Source: Sarcocystis neurona
Lineage: Eukaryota; Apicomplexa; Conoidasida; Eucoccidiorida; Sarcocystidae
DNA: 64,000 nucleotides
Assembly (NCBI GenBank): GCA_000727475.1
Contig: KL647305.1
Span: 88,958-152,957 of the forward strand
Direction of reading: 5' to 3'
A program made the translations under genes and the position numbers. Numbering within the stretch: the stretch's first letter is position 1; every line of letters begins with the position of its first letter. Positions 46,101 through 54,000 of this stretch are shown here, one piece after another. The notes under the pieces were generated by a model. That model was not told the DNA's origin. It saw only the letters and a list, made by a program, of their open reading frames with translations, and did not search any database.

Positions 46101-46874
46101 CTGCGCGGGGTGCAGCGCCACCTGGGAGCATGCGAAGTACACTTGCGTACGGAAGGCCGCATGCAGTGGCTGCAGCGAGAGCGGGGCAGCCAAGTGAGCT
46201 GCAGGCGCACCGGCACTTACAGCAGCAGAGCAAGCAGCAGGTGCGAGGGCGGGAGCAGCGCACATAGCAGCAGGTGCAGCAGCAGACGCGGGAGGGGCGG
46301 CACCAGCAAGAGCAGCAGAGAGAGGAACTGGAGAGCAGTGCTGTTGGGGAGGCAGCAGGGCGAAGAGTGCGGCAGCGTGTTGGCCAGCCAGCCAGAGCGC
46401 GAGATGCAACAGCCATATATCCTCTGCCGCTGCTGCAACAGTAACGACGCGACGGAGTAGCAAGTCCCGATACTCCGCAGTTACAGCAGCAGCATCGGAC
46501 GCAGGCGAGGCAGCAGCCGACACGCCGAGTAGCTCTGCTCCAGCACTTGACAGGGGTGCGCTGCTGTTGCTGCTGGGAGTGGACAGCGCAATAGCGCGCA
46601 GCAGCTCGTCAGGCGTAGCAGCAGCAACGAACGCACCAGTAGCGGCAGTTGAGGGCGACACAGCAGCAGCAGCAGCAACCCCGTCTGCCGCAGCAGCCGC
46701 AGATGATGCATCCTCTTCCAGCAGCGGACCGGCTGCCGTCCAGCGCGTCGCAAACAGCACGCGGCACAGAAAAATAGCCAGCTGCATGTCCTGCAGCTGC
46801 CGGCAGCACACGTCGCTCGCCTCCTGCAGCAGAAGCAAACAGACACATGCAGCTCGCAGCAACGACAAGTTCAC
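34173..46874 (-). CDS. DMXL exon 6: end of the Rav1-type core, long low-complexity middle, C-terminal propeller
   Basis: This is a 12,702-base open exon (4,233 residues and TGA). It starts after acceptor TTTTCCAG with VNLSLLRAACVC, then QLQDMQLAIFLCRVLF, completing the Rav1-type core. The long middle is dominated by Ala, Gln, Ser and Gly runs between Leu-rich helices. The C-terminal 1,100 residues contain WD-like strands: VAVWNDHGDQLFVADTSGWV, CICLWDVWDVSE, YGDTAGWVHAVDLRHREEV and WLITGSAA with TVRCWSLS. These match the C-terminal propeller of DMXL proteins. I see no internal intron, but small in-frame introns in the poly-Ala parts cannot be excluded. Confidence 0.85.
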   Translation of the reverse strand: MNLSLLRAACVCLLLLQEASDVCCRQLQDMQLAIFLCRVLFATRWTAAGPLLEEDASSAAAAADGVAAAAAVSPSTAATGAFVAAATPDELLRAIALSTPSSNSSAPLSSAGAELLGVSAAASPASDAAAVTAEYRDLLLRRVVTVAAAAEDIWLLHLALWLAGQHAAALFALLPPQQHCSPVPLSAALAGAAPPASAAAPAAMCAAPALAPAACSAAVSAGAPAAHLAAPLSLQPLHAAFRTQVYFACSQVALHPAQQEAAASTARFPTTAAAGGGRGGAAAPGPHPQQHARAAAEPSLPTERGGAPATRTPHCLHTSLQPSTLSAAVVPYLSVLLSSRPLRHLAAHLQTALPLLHQLLRQRRQQISSQQQPQQEPKQQHAPPPRKQRSRHEPRQQQQLTSKQNYAEHLDDQEQPRMQRHTLREGQWTVELPLQRQESRREHAQQKEGLLAERGSAAAATSNSSASAGVEHDILLEKEMLPPAEPSLSALQVDLAAAKENSVTQQASTTGREGADRGIEAAPEASAGTAGAALAALLGQEQATAATAAEEGRLESNQERQHGAPAAGSFAGVTEAVVVGETCQWALANPTAVAAGQHYLMSVTYTRSGQPLLAALAAISFLSLASAGAFHSRDAVLLETGASSCHDAVDCSSNTPSRDSTSSSPFPATNSSRGFNRSGFSSSSFSSSGFSSGAAISSNNREGSNKWGEEDDTAGSWKDAFAARGGSRPFSAETVFPAYSGVSNYLSSSSLLLALPTVCAVFRSLFSSWVAEPGCCHSAASSLLGSAAAEHSSKRYQALLQSRFPVRHAQRVAQQQMQCAGPLWNHHAARDSWGDADGVAAPVVDSTAAAAAPSVVTVLTGLNTGAFLLLPCSPFAVAAAAATGAAAAGAAGHAASLPLAMSFSLAYCVGSLVGSPFLLLPAFDAAAAAASSVSFAAARRSFAREATAAAAAAAVGGGAAAASEPAPEGVKPSSREGKRTTGVLPQSERVAVLAIVPAADDTSAAAQAPGEKDAAETGSTAEMFSSSAVLSLRGLAVLEAVAAQLLLEEGDHWHVLCHCCDSGRRSSGSYSPAKRLLRLLQDAESCGGGARRIARAAAETVVRSVIEATAAAALRQQLLRQASQQQQQQFPEEETAAAAPGGDLGDAAAAPYQKQVDGASQGRQQRQTAEGGADDGAPCEAQQQLEANAVPAAVFAIKAAAAAGQGTYLLSFLFRETEQVAACVFWAALRAAALARRSMSRSRGHLLHRSLRIAATEEDATAKGSFDYWEWRSMRAAWKLGRLSAASWRRQLLLLDCSVSNSGMARLSGTYPLPDSHLSLTGARHIFLAGAAAAAAAATAEAAEGRRGSRAGPDGSRTRNGRSAMGTNTSSAAAAGEATRGAACPADSSGDGRARGNPGAGEGGAARAGQDSLGSSGRPGTTRRRRAGQGGAAQFVASALEYHAALQVLLQELLRVFDRPEQQIFSPASLLCCCAALIKVSLFTSAAAGGKTDQQDDGSPSSLRSSGWNSSSNSSPLSPTARQRRFFLLHSGGADLTLLQLRQLAALVLAAIAAAVVCFAAAFPTVPLVFLVPRPAASLHDDSAAGCRRIAGLSPRSSSTVSSSTATSSTTSSSTSVHHNAKKDASSVVAAKERRSFVTLDDADVTSAVGTVNNCMLSTSLACGVAGDPTILSPLANVLRLVVGIQLLLQQPERTDWLQQLLAYLWLAIFSLSASSCSSSNSRGGSTSNSSAKRRVKTTGTSVATSRVQSTDDTPAAAAATAAAARTAASAEVDGKRSTKRAEKGLCVDASKRENTESDASPDSVTKRRAMRCLAACMVVKAFEFFLDVLHTLQGEMLRSLHVLHLLRASRVYWQQHLRTCELRARQEQRPWLPRSSRSAAAVQRLGDGQEQQPRPSQKQVEADQWQQQRRQRQKQDAEEPAIYCCDDSAYSYTTATGEIAVLRGWLGQLCYSLSGFLCTHLRPQLTGAAPAAAPVLLPLLCLSRTSEHEHEQHGGGDGSSSFLARLLQRFRTSPSPRGKCTCGAENAFLGSSAAASAALLCDEEVLYALFGSAAAARLWLLLGCTRRLRWLYSQLPFLPVPQPALPSSLGAAASSAAALCARELQQKIKEEGHKSSTLLAADRLAFRTSTRRHGEAEAATGAPSGQQQHQQPTGQRQTQPSGQHSMNAPQPHTETNAAVSERARCSSDKVAPEHQGAPSADQSATSEQLLQQQLAQAGVSMLLLERSGAAGGGTQQRSGRRKGDTTTPAAGGGGASKGNVPSGYLTVQQQRAAASLPTVKAAEDLMEKTGGRPAVPCVLAGIFPPEKVKYVAASKATNNALETLGKLPDMRFPSVTSPAALLQLLWKQRSNRVPLPHTASARPFWQDADRCDSLLNGSPLLPIPSAGGCRFVPQTPWWSCLRCSVPIAAVWGPVTRACCSSRHRRCRSVPAAAAATSSDIVFGIGPLSGSGASSYALRTVRVPDALVGEGAAAAGPSTCTAALLYSAAAAVHATAAAAAAAAAEQAEVLSDDFSNAARKPRHSPAAALEMEAWSRLSASRSMSLVKEAGGSGGAFIGVAAVRRATVNSAPELQRELLFCEQLQQQVQAAQQQPRRQLHDTGGAAATGGTASLAAWCAAGGDWEEGRGWSSSSREHRERATAQVIASGIEESSCVLSIWFGCVLARDAALYSYVQVNRMGSAMRMLAGATSSAVAAAAAVRVQQEKRDQWRLSAGVKALQQQPVQPALPLISSSVVLRRTLPLPGSAANPVSQHATSAASVEAAVGDTHSATGSLQWPDAAASTTPSPPAAPARPAPAASGGGHRGAPEQVAGDSPAVRQTSQQRRLPPAHLGAASGSVTPLFPYQAFASLSVLRSTFCFAGAMREHPSLPVFSAALYRLQASTPSQKAGEALSARASPSCFALILRPYGAHARALPRAAAAISLPVVSPRAAAAASTSGSAAAAAGRRSAQKSVMFADTPRAGHEGEDAACPDRSRSAPATAHAAVGDVKAAGDTGDHKLTAADGTVITQRELSLPQENIDLRQRRTAPSKISGRTAAAASLTQAAQEQHTAQQRDEQDTQTSLSVEYASKSSTSFFYPSSAAKADGVEEGSAKPDMSSGSKRRFATERSAGSTARGAKGSSGGSAAAVSSSLWGISSTQRPGGSKSATTAASARPACGKQVTVAVWNDHGDQLFVADTSGWVYLYTILRGPLLPPTAAAAVAAAATAAATAEAAAAGRSSKEERDHTGAVSEEKSAFGALEQLLRPAVAWRAHHGPVQDALVLNSSGTWLLTRGCGVPPHALRQNPLLVEGDPSTSAPAERSAGRRKSHRHSPSEEETEQPVDDHLFDGWHFFDRLRAAEEDSLTQFAATSDAASRAHSRAAVGSSTVHGRRESLLLRRARPVLLRRRARRAHPGPEVTGSSSSVCSGQEDDSDGSSKALSSRVATPRSDRSRAGLPASFEQRGRPRLSTSRHASPPAGGQTGHGRASTEAAKLNRRAEGTAGEKITGQSGHFSVEGTGGESSVGERELRRQPQLVQSHGRLGVSTCAPPFTHGLTLNRECVCFPQLVQEQESLPCCRDRPDLLTKLHARLLRRLRQEKHRAAARDRGKGEEESRAAAAAGGESAEDRNSGAGGEAWRGAALPLQQWASGLLSLTSGFPASGGSDRSCSGAGSTSSTSRSLAERDRKKEPAFLEWAREAMSSAAAPVPSTRSDDSAPADDRVGSYILLEQDEQQELALMGGTVARSCCYRQRGRKHFPSIDGECICLWDVWDVSEGGGPRLDCVFTCDDELLVRVRQLFFPATSWRSISPLQASEREAGETDSPKTSAGRQLTGHASRSHSRSSSVARATRHSRSGAVSASGRAAAAAATAEEFFGNFTPNFAGEESDHGGHNGNSITEWVVTPTHIPSCVTVGVLQNAVTSCSCWRCSNASAPLCDCCGSISCEASGCCTACFPSQSPRHAAFWRGSATRGRSVGGEEHDVFGLNNTSRRCILYGDTAGWVHAVDLRHREEVCRWKAHPSCVVSCAVSCMAAAIPCADQFNASIFPASWLITGSAAPAADATVRCWSLSALRGGLPFLLFEFNSPAHIPLPLRSTPSETAAAAAAAAAAAGVAARHRLAAAGEAATALAAAAVEAMQLGFGGSDNSTSPGVVVCVYPHRERNPAAATCQSAAAAAVVRSQKLVSSSPAPTGRPLIRLLGGGGNERELGGGGLQRELQQAAEETALVRLDIVGPYCVVTVRKDGVVVLNRL

Positions 46875-49800
46875 CTGGAAAACGCGACACGGAAGCGTGC
46901 GCGGCAGGCGCAGAAGGCGACTGCAGCCGAGTGGGTCGCGGCTGCGAGACCGTTCAGGCGGCAGCCGCAGGCGCTGGCAGCTGGCAGCCGAAAGTGTGTG
47001 CGATGGTGTGGTTCGCAGCAGCAAGTGCCCTTAGCGTCTGCAGCGCGCTGACCAGCGTGGAGTACGCGCGACGAAGAGATTCCGGTATGTGAGCGGCAGC
47101 GCAAAAACGAGACAGAGAGACAGGCGTAGGGGAGACGTGAAAAAAAAAACCAGCAGCAGCCGAACATGCCTCTGGGCAGCAGCAGCCGAACATGCCAGTC
47201 GGCAGCAGCAGCCGAACAAGCCTGTCGGCAGCAGCAGCCGAACATGCCTGTCGGCAGCAGCGTCCGGAGACGCCTGTCGGCAGCAGCAGCCCGACAGGCC
47301 AGCCGACTGCGTCCCCACACGCGGGTCCGCAGCAGCCTCCATCAGTTGCAGCCACAGGCGAAAGTCGACAGCAGCGCGGGCGAGGCGGTAGCAGCAACTC
47401 GAACTGCTGTGCAGCAGCTGCGAGTGGCCAGCTGCGGCAGGCGCTCGAGCACAGCATGCGCCGAGGCTGCTCGCGAGAGCAAGAAACCGCCTTCGACCGC
47501 AGCAAAAAAGAGACTGCCGACGAGAGCAGCAGCAGGCGCGTGTCGGCGGCAGCAGCAGCGTCGGCGAATCGACAGCAGCAGCAGCATGCGGTCGAGGCCT
47601 GCAGTCGATGAGCCAGCAGCAGCAGACTGCTGCCCTGTCGGCAGCAGCAGGCGACAGAACACTGGGTCAGCGGTGAAAGGACAGGAAAGCAGCAGCACGT
47701 TCCCAGCAGTTCCGTCTATCTGGAGTATATGCGCAGCACCCCTGCCAAGTCTTCACACACACGAAGGGGCGACGTGTCAACACGTCTCTCTCCGATGTCT
47801 GCAAACGCGTGTGCGGACGCGTCTGTTCTCTGCCCGCAGGAGGAGACAAAAGTGAGTCACACGACGACGAGCACTTGGCCGCTCTCTGTACGTTACGCTT
47901 ATCTACAACTCTATACGCACATACACGTATCTCTATAGTAGGCTTTTATTATGTGGAGTTCACTGAGCAGCAACACACCAGGGCGAGGGAGAAGCGAGAA
48001 AGCAGCCACGGCAGAAATGTCGCTGCTGCGGCTGTCGCTTCCACGGGACTCTCGTCGCGTCAAGCAGGGCGCAGGCGCTTCACGCGTCCACACCGACACA
48101 TACACGGAGGCACACGTACACACACACATGTATGTGTGTGTACCAGGCCTACACTGAAGTATCTCAACGTATATATATCTCCACATATATCTATATATCA
48201 ATGTACAAATGTGCATGCGTGTGAACGGTACACGTATATACATGCAGGTAATACGTATGTGTGTGTAATCTGTACACGCATGTGCGTATATACGTACACG
48301 TATTTGCGTATATACATGTGAAGGTGTCTTCATGTGTATACATATATATATGTGTGTATATGCATGCACATACATACGTGTGGATGGGTGCTGCATACCC
48401 ACATACCTGAATGACGGACGCACACACGTATCCACACGTATGTATACACGTGTTGACGCACAGCGGTGTACATGTACGTACATGCGGATATAAATTTACG
48501 TGTATATTTATACTCGGAGATGTCTGTACATGCGTCTGTCTGCAGGCACATATACATATGCATGCACATACATACAGACGTATGCATGTGCATAGGTGTA
48601 TGGATGCACACCCATAGGTGTGTAGATATATAGGTATCTGTCCAACCGACTATAGCTTGTATGCGTGTCTGAGTAGGGCATATATGACTGCGTTCATGTA
48701 TCTGTGTAGACGTACACACAAACGCAAGGAGGAACGCGGACGTCCACCGGTGTGTGCATGCGTACATGCGCATGTGGGTGTGTGAATGTCGACGCCTATA
48801 TACAAACCCACCTACATATATATGTGTGCATGCATTACTTTTCTCCACTTCTACGTGCTGTCGCTATAGATACACATTCACACATGCGTACACACTCCCA
48901 GGTCCATGCGCCCGTGAGGATCGCGCACTCCCGTCTCTATTTTGCTGTTCTGGGTAGCGGCAGCAGCAGACCAAGGGAAGTAGAGAGCCTAGCGTCGCCG
49001 TTCCAGCAGCTTCCTCCTCGGGATCGTCGTCGTGAGACAGCGAGACGCAGGCTGCAGTGCATGCGGCTCCTCGCCAGGCAGCCATCCCAGGAAGACCGGG
49101 CTCTCGCTGCCTGCTGTATCTGACCGTCTATGGATTCTGGACACGCCAACACGTCTACGAGGATTCACTGCTCGGCCCACTTTGCTTATACGCTGCCCTT
49201 CCTATTCGCTGCTCATGATTCTCTACATATACTCGTGTGTGCACGGATGCGTGTGAAACGTATATATATACATACATATGAGTGCCTCATGCAAGTATGT
49301 CGACGCTAGCTAGTCCTGAGTATGTATACAATTACTTCCTCCTGCATGCATACATATATATAGACACATATACAGATATGGATCTCAGCAACTATGTAGA
49401 AGCCAGCTAGTCCCGGGTGTGTGCCCACCTAGTTACTCTTGCTCATATATATATGTATATATGTGTATGCATACACGTGCATATACGTGTCTCAGCAAGT
49501 ATGCGAAGAAGTCCTGCATATATATACACGCAGACGCCTAGGTAATCCTGCATGCAGCTAAATACAAATACATATATATATATATGCGGGTGTACGTGTG
49601 CCTCTAGGTGCCTTGCACCTCACGCACTCCACAGCTGTCGTCTTTTTCGCATGCAGCCGATAACAGCCGCTGCTGCAGCCGGCATGAGTCTCCCTCCACA
49701 CGTGAGTCCCACACGAGTGCCTGCAACTTTGTCTACTATTTTCACCGCACCGCTACTGTCTTCCATTCCGTTCCCCTGCCGTGGCTGCCGCCGTCTCTCT

Positions 49801-50985
49801 GCCGTGCCGACGCCATGCTGCCGCTGTCTCAACCGTCCCACTGCAGTTGCTGCCGCTATCGCTGCCGTTCCGCCTCTACAGAAGCCGCTGTCTTCCCGCT
49901 ACCGGCGCCATCGCTAGCGCCTTCCCTACGTTGCTGCCGCTATCGCTAGCGGTCCGCTTCCACGAAAGCCGCTGTCTTTCTCGTGCCGGCGCGCCACTGC
50001 TATTACGCTCCCTACTATTTCAACGCAGCTGCTGCTGCCGACGCCCTGGCTGCAGCTGTCGGTACATTCGTCCGCGTCCTTACGTGCCCCTACTGTCTCT
50101 CGAACGCATGCGCCATTGCTGCTGCTGTGTGCGCACGGCTTTATCTTTTCTCCTGAGCTTGCAGTGCGCTCAGGTGCGAACGTTTGCTATCGTCTGGCTT
50201 CCGAGCCGGCTCGCCCGCTGACATCCGATGCCGCCGTGGTGCTGCTGCTACACTGACGGCCTGCCTGCAGCTCAGGCGCGCTGCCGCTGCTGCTGCTGCT
50301 GCTCGCGCGCCGCTTCTAGTGCTGCTCCTGCGTTGTGGCAGGCGCTTCTCTGTACCGCGACGACGACCGCCCGGGCCTGCTGCTGCGCTGGAGCGCATGA
50401 ATGCTGCTAAGCTGTGGAGTGGCTGCCTGCTGGTGCTGCTGCTGCTTACTCTGTACTTCCCCGCGAGGAGGAAGAACGCCAGAGCCAGATGGTAACGCCG
50501 CTGCTGCACCAGGCGGTAGGCGTTCTTCTCTGCAGCATCCCGAGAACTGCGCTGCCTAAAATCTCTCCCTAGAAACTCCGCCACCTGTCCACATGCAGCA
50601 GCAATACACCGGACGGCAACACAGCAGCAGCAGAAGCACTACAGCCGGAACACACCCAGCACACGGCACGCGGCAACGCGGCGGACAGCAGCGGCAACGA
50701 AAGAGGTGACGCCAGGAGGACTGCGCGGGCAGCAAGGCACGGGCGCCTGGAGCCGCGGTTCCTCCGCCACTTACACACATGCAGCCCCTGTTTCTCTAGC
50801 AGCCCTGAAGCAGACGTTTCATCCGGCAGCACGCCCTCCAACGTCTGTACAACACAGGCGTGGGCTCTGTCCACGCAGCTGCCTCGACGCACGCAGCAAG
50901 AACCGCACGCGGCTGTTGTCCAGGAATGCGCCTGCGCAGGCTCGACACCTTCGCGAACAGTTACCATCACTTCGTGCATATGTAT

Positions 50986-51021
<36 letters not shown>

Positions 51022-54000
51022 GAGAGGCTTCAGGCGGAGACGGAGCAAAACGCTCTGCACGACACAGGAATGCAATCGGCGATGCAGGCAGCGGCAAAAA
51101 AACATCTCCGCTGCAGTCGCAAGGAACAGGAAGCGACAGCGGTACGGGGCCGAGAACCCCAGCCGTTCCATCGGTTGCTGCCGCGCAGAGAGGAAAGCTT
51201 CCGACTTCAAGAGGCGGCTTTTAAAGCGCACTCCACAGTAACGTTTGCTCGCCCCTGCGCTACTACTAAACAAACACACAAGTAGATATTAGCGGCCGGG
51301 ACAGGAGACACATATTCACATGAATAGAAGTACGTCGCCACGTACCCGGACGCCGTGTATACATGTGCGTCGATACGGGCGCGTACACCCGCCTCGCTCT
51401 GCGCATGCAGACGGACAGAGGCTCGAAGAAGGAGGACAAGCTGCTGCCCAGCCATCTGCAGAGCGCGTGGACCCGATGACCCCTGCTGAACAGGAGTGAA
51501 ACCTCAGTACGTGTGCTGTGACGCAGCAGCGAAACGCCCCAAGGAGGCCTTCCACATACATGGGACAACACGGTCATCTCTTCACACGTACATAGACACA
51601 CACACACACACACATGCACATCTATAATTCGAACATGGCGCCCACCCACATACGTATAGCAACAAGCGCACTCTACATATATACATATATAATGTACGTG
51701 CCGCCCAAGATTTCCTTCCTCAGAAACGTGCGACGCAGCATTGAGACACCTCAGAGGGGCCTTTTGCACACGTAAAGCAGGCACGCTTCTCCACACGTAT
51801 ATCGCCCAACGCGTGCTTTCACAGAAACGTCCACAGCCGCGTGCGGAAATGCATGCAGGTGAAGATATATACATGCATTCCGACTTATTCAACCACTCGA
51901 GCTCCCACGACGCAACTTCCCCGGTGGGCACAAAGTGGACAGGGTTGAAGAAATTTGGACGCTGCGCATCAGAGCAAAGACGAACGAGGTCGTGCTGCAG
52001 GGACTGTTGCAGACGTCAGAGAGAGGCTCCGTTGACGACGACGCCCACGTTTCGGGTGTACGTACAGCGGAAAAGGTCGGCTGGATGGGGACGTACGCGT
52101 ATGTTTTTCTTCTGTCGAAACGCAGCAGCCATGAAGCTGACTTTGCCGCTGGCGACAGCCCACAACGCGAGGAAGTGCATGTATTTGTCTTCCGCTCCGA
52201 CCTCGCTGAAGCCGCCAGTCTGCTGCCGTCGCTGCTGGCCAGGAGCGTAGAACCCCCCTCCCATGGACTCGAAGGTACTGCTACGTCCGAACTCGCTGGT
52301 GACGCTGCTGCTGCTCTGTCGATCTGCTGCTGCTGCCAACGCCGCCGCATCCTTCAGCAGCATGTCTGCTAGCAGCCGGACTTGTGTCGGGTCTCGAAGC
52401 CAGAATCCCACCCCGCGCTGTACAGACACCGCAGAGCGACATACGCGCACAGGGCCACACGCCAGATCTTGGTCCTGCAGCCCGTAACACACGGGCTCCA
52501 TGTCTGCCCCCTCGATTAACATTCGACCTATGTGTACGCACGACACATTTTCCCCTTCAGCTGTACTCCTCAAGAAGGCCAAAAAAAAAGTCCTACAACG
52601 CAGACGACAACACCGCGCGACCAGAGTGTACGTACACCGCATTCAACACACACGTGTGTACCTACTTCTTTCCCTACGGACACACATGAATAGATATACA
52701 TACGTGTACGTATTTGTATGTGTACACATATGTACTACCGCACGCCCGGCAAAAACACGATATAAATCTCCCTGCATACAAAAGCGTGCGGGAGAGCGCA
52801 CTTGTGCATGTGGAGTGTACAGACACCTCAGGCGTGAGTGCTAGCTGCCCCTTCTACCTCCGCGCGCACTGTTCGAACGCGAATCCAGCAAAATCACAGC
52901 AACTGCAAAGCCGCACGCAGCAGCAACTCCCGCTGCTGCGGCAAAACACAACAGCAGCAGCAGTGGCAGATAGCAGCGGCAGCTAGCAGTGGCAGCTAAC
53001 AGTGACAACTAGCAGTGATAGCTGCGAGCGGCACCTGCAGTTCCTCTTGCAGCAGCAGAAGCAGCTTACACACTTCTACTTGTGAACTACTGAGAGAGCT
53101 CGTAATGTCCAACTCCGCGTCACGCCTGGCGTACAGGCGACTACTTCCGCTGCGAGTTCAGCAACAGCCGCAGCTGCCCCCCCCTCAGTAGCGCAGTGTG
53201 CGGCCTCGCAATTTTCGATAGCACAGCTGCAGCCGCATGCAGCAAGACGGCGCTTGTATGGCCCTGCGGGCGGAGCAGGAAGCAGCCCGAAAACGCCTTT
53301 GCTAATGCATGAGCAGCACCAGAGCCACAGCACTTCTGCTGTGTGAACGCCTGCCCGAGCTGCAGCAGCAGTTGCTGTCGAAAAGCTGCGGGTGCGCGTG
53401 CTGCTGCTTTAGTAGCGGAGCAGTGGTGGTGGCAGGGGCAGCGGAGCAGACCACGGCAGAAGACATGTCGACGAGAACGCGCAGCCGCAACAGAGAGTAA
53501 CAGAGAGAGCAGGCAGCAGCAAACCCTGACCTTCCGCAGAGCTTCCCACAAGAGCCTTCCTTCTCCAGCTCCGGCTGCTTCCTCTCCTCGCCCTGCAACT
53601 TTCGCTTGGTATCTGCGTGCCTGCTGCACCGCTTCCATCAGCAGCGTCTGTTCGCTGGCCGCATGCAAAAACCAGCTGATGTCTTCGCTCCGCATCGGAA
53701 ATCGCTGCTGCTGCTGGTGCGGGTGCTGCGGCGCCTCTTGTTGCTGCAGTGCAGTCGCCGCCCTGCCCCGCAAGGTCTTTCGCCTTCCTCGGCCTGGCCC
53801 TGCGTCTTCTTCTGCAGCAGCAACAGCAGCAGCAGCGAGTTCCTCGTCCTCAAGAGCCTGCAGCAGCACCCACACACGTGCACCCCACACAGGGCACTCC
53901 ACACCAAACGGCACGGGCAGCTTTCGAGGAACGGATCGCTCCAGCAGCCGCTGGTGAAGTCGCAGCCAAAACTCCACCGGGACGGCAACGGTCGCAGCAA

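Larger units (their letters stand above)
46875..50449 (-). other. DMXL intron 5, 3.6 kb, repeat-rich
   Basis: Bounded by GTAAGC (donor side) and TTTTCCAG (acceptor side). From the acceptor side outward it holds a 26-bp minisatellite, CAG-rich DNA to about 47700, alternating purine-pyrimidine DNA (about 48070-48880 and 49250-49600), a degenerate tandem of about 100 bp and an 84-bp tandem. Many open frames on both strands occur, but they follow the repeats. Confidence 0.8.

Noticed and set aside
47151..47306. Regular array considered as a CRISPR
   Set aside because: Units are directly adjacent with no unique spacers, and the genome is eukaryotic; it is a minisatellite.
47166..47855. 229-codon plus-strand frame through the 26-bp minisatellite
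   Set aside because: It lies in DMXL intron 5 and is driven by CAG repeats. A 26-bp period does not keep a frame.
47911..48483. Minus-strand frames of 170-190 codons rich in Tyr, His, Thr and Cys
   Set aside because: They are translations of alternating purine-pyrimidine low-complexity DNA in an intron.
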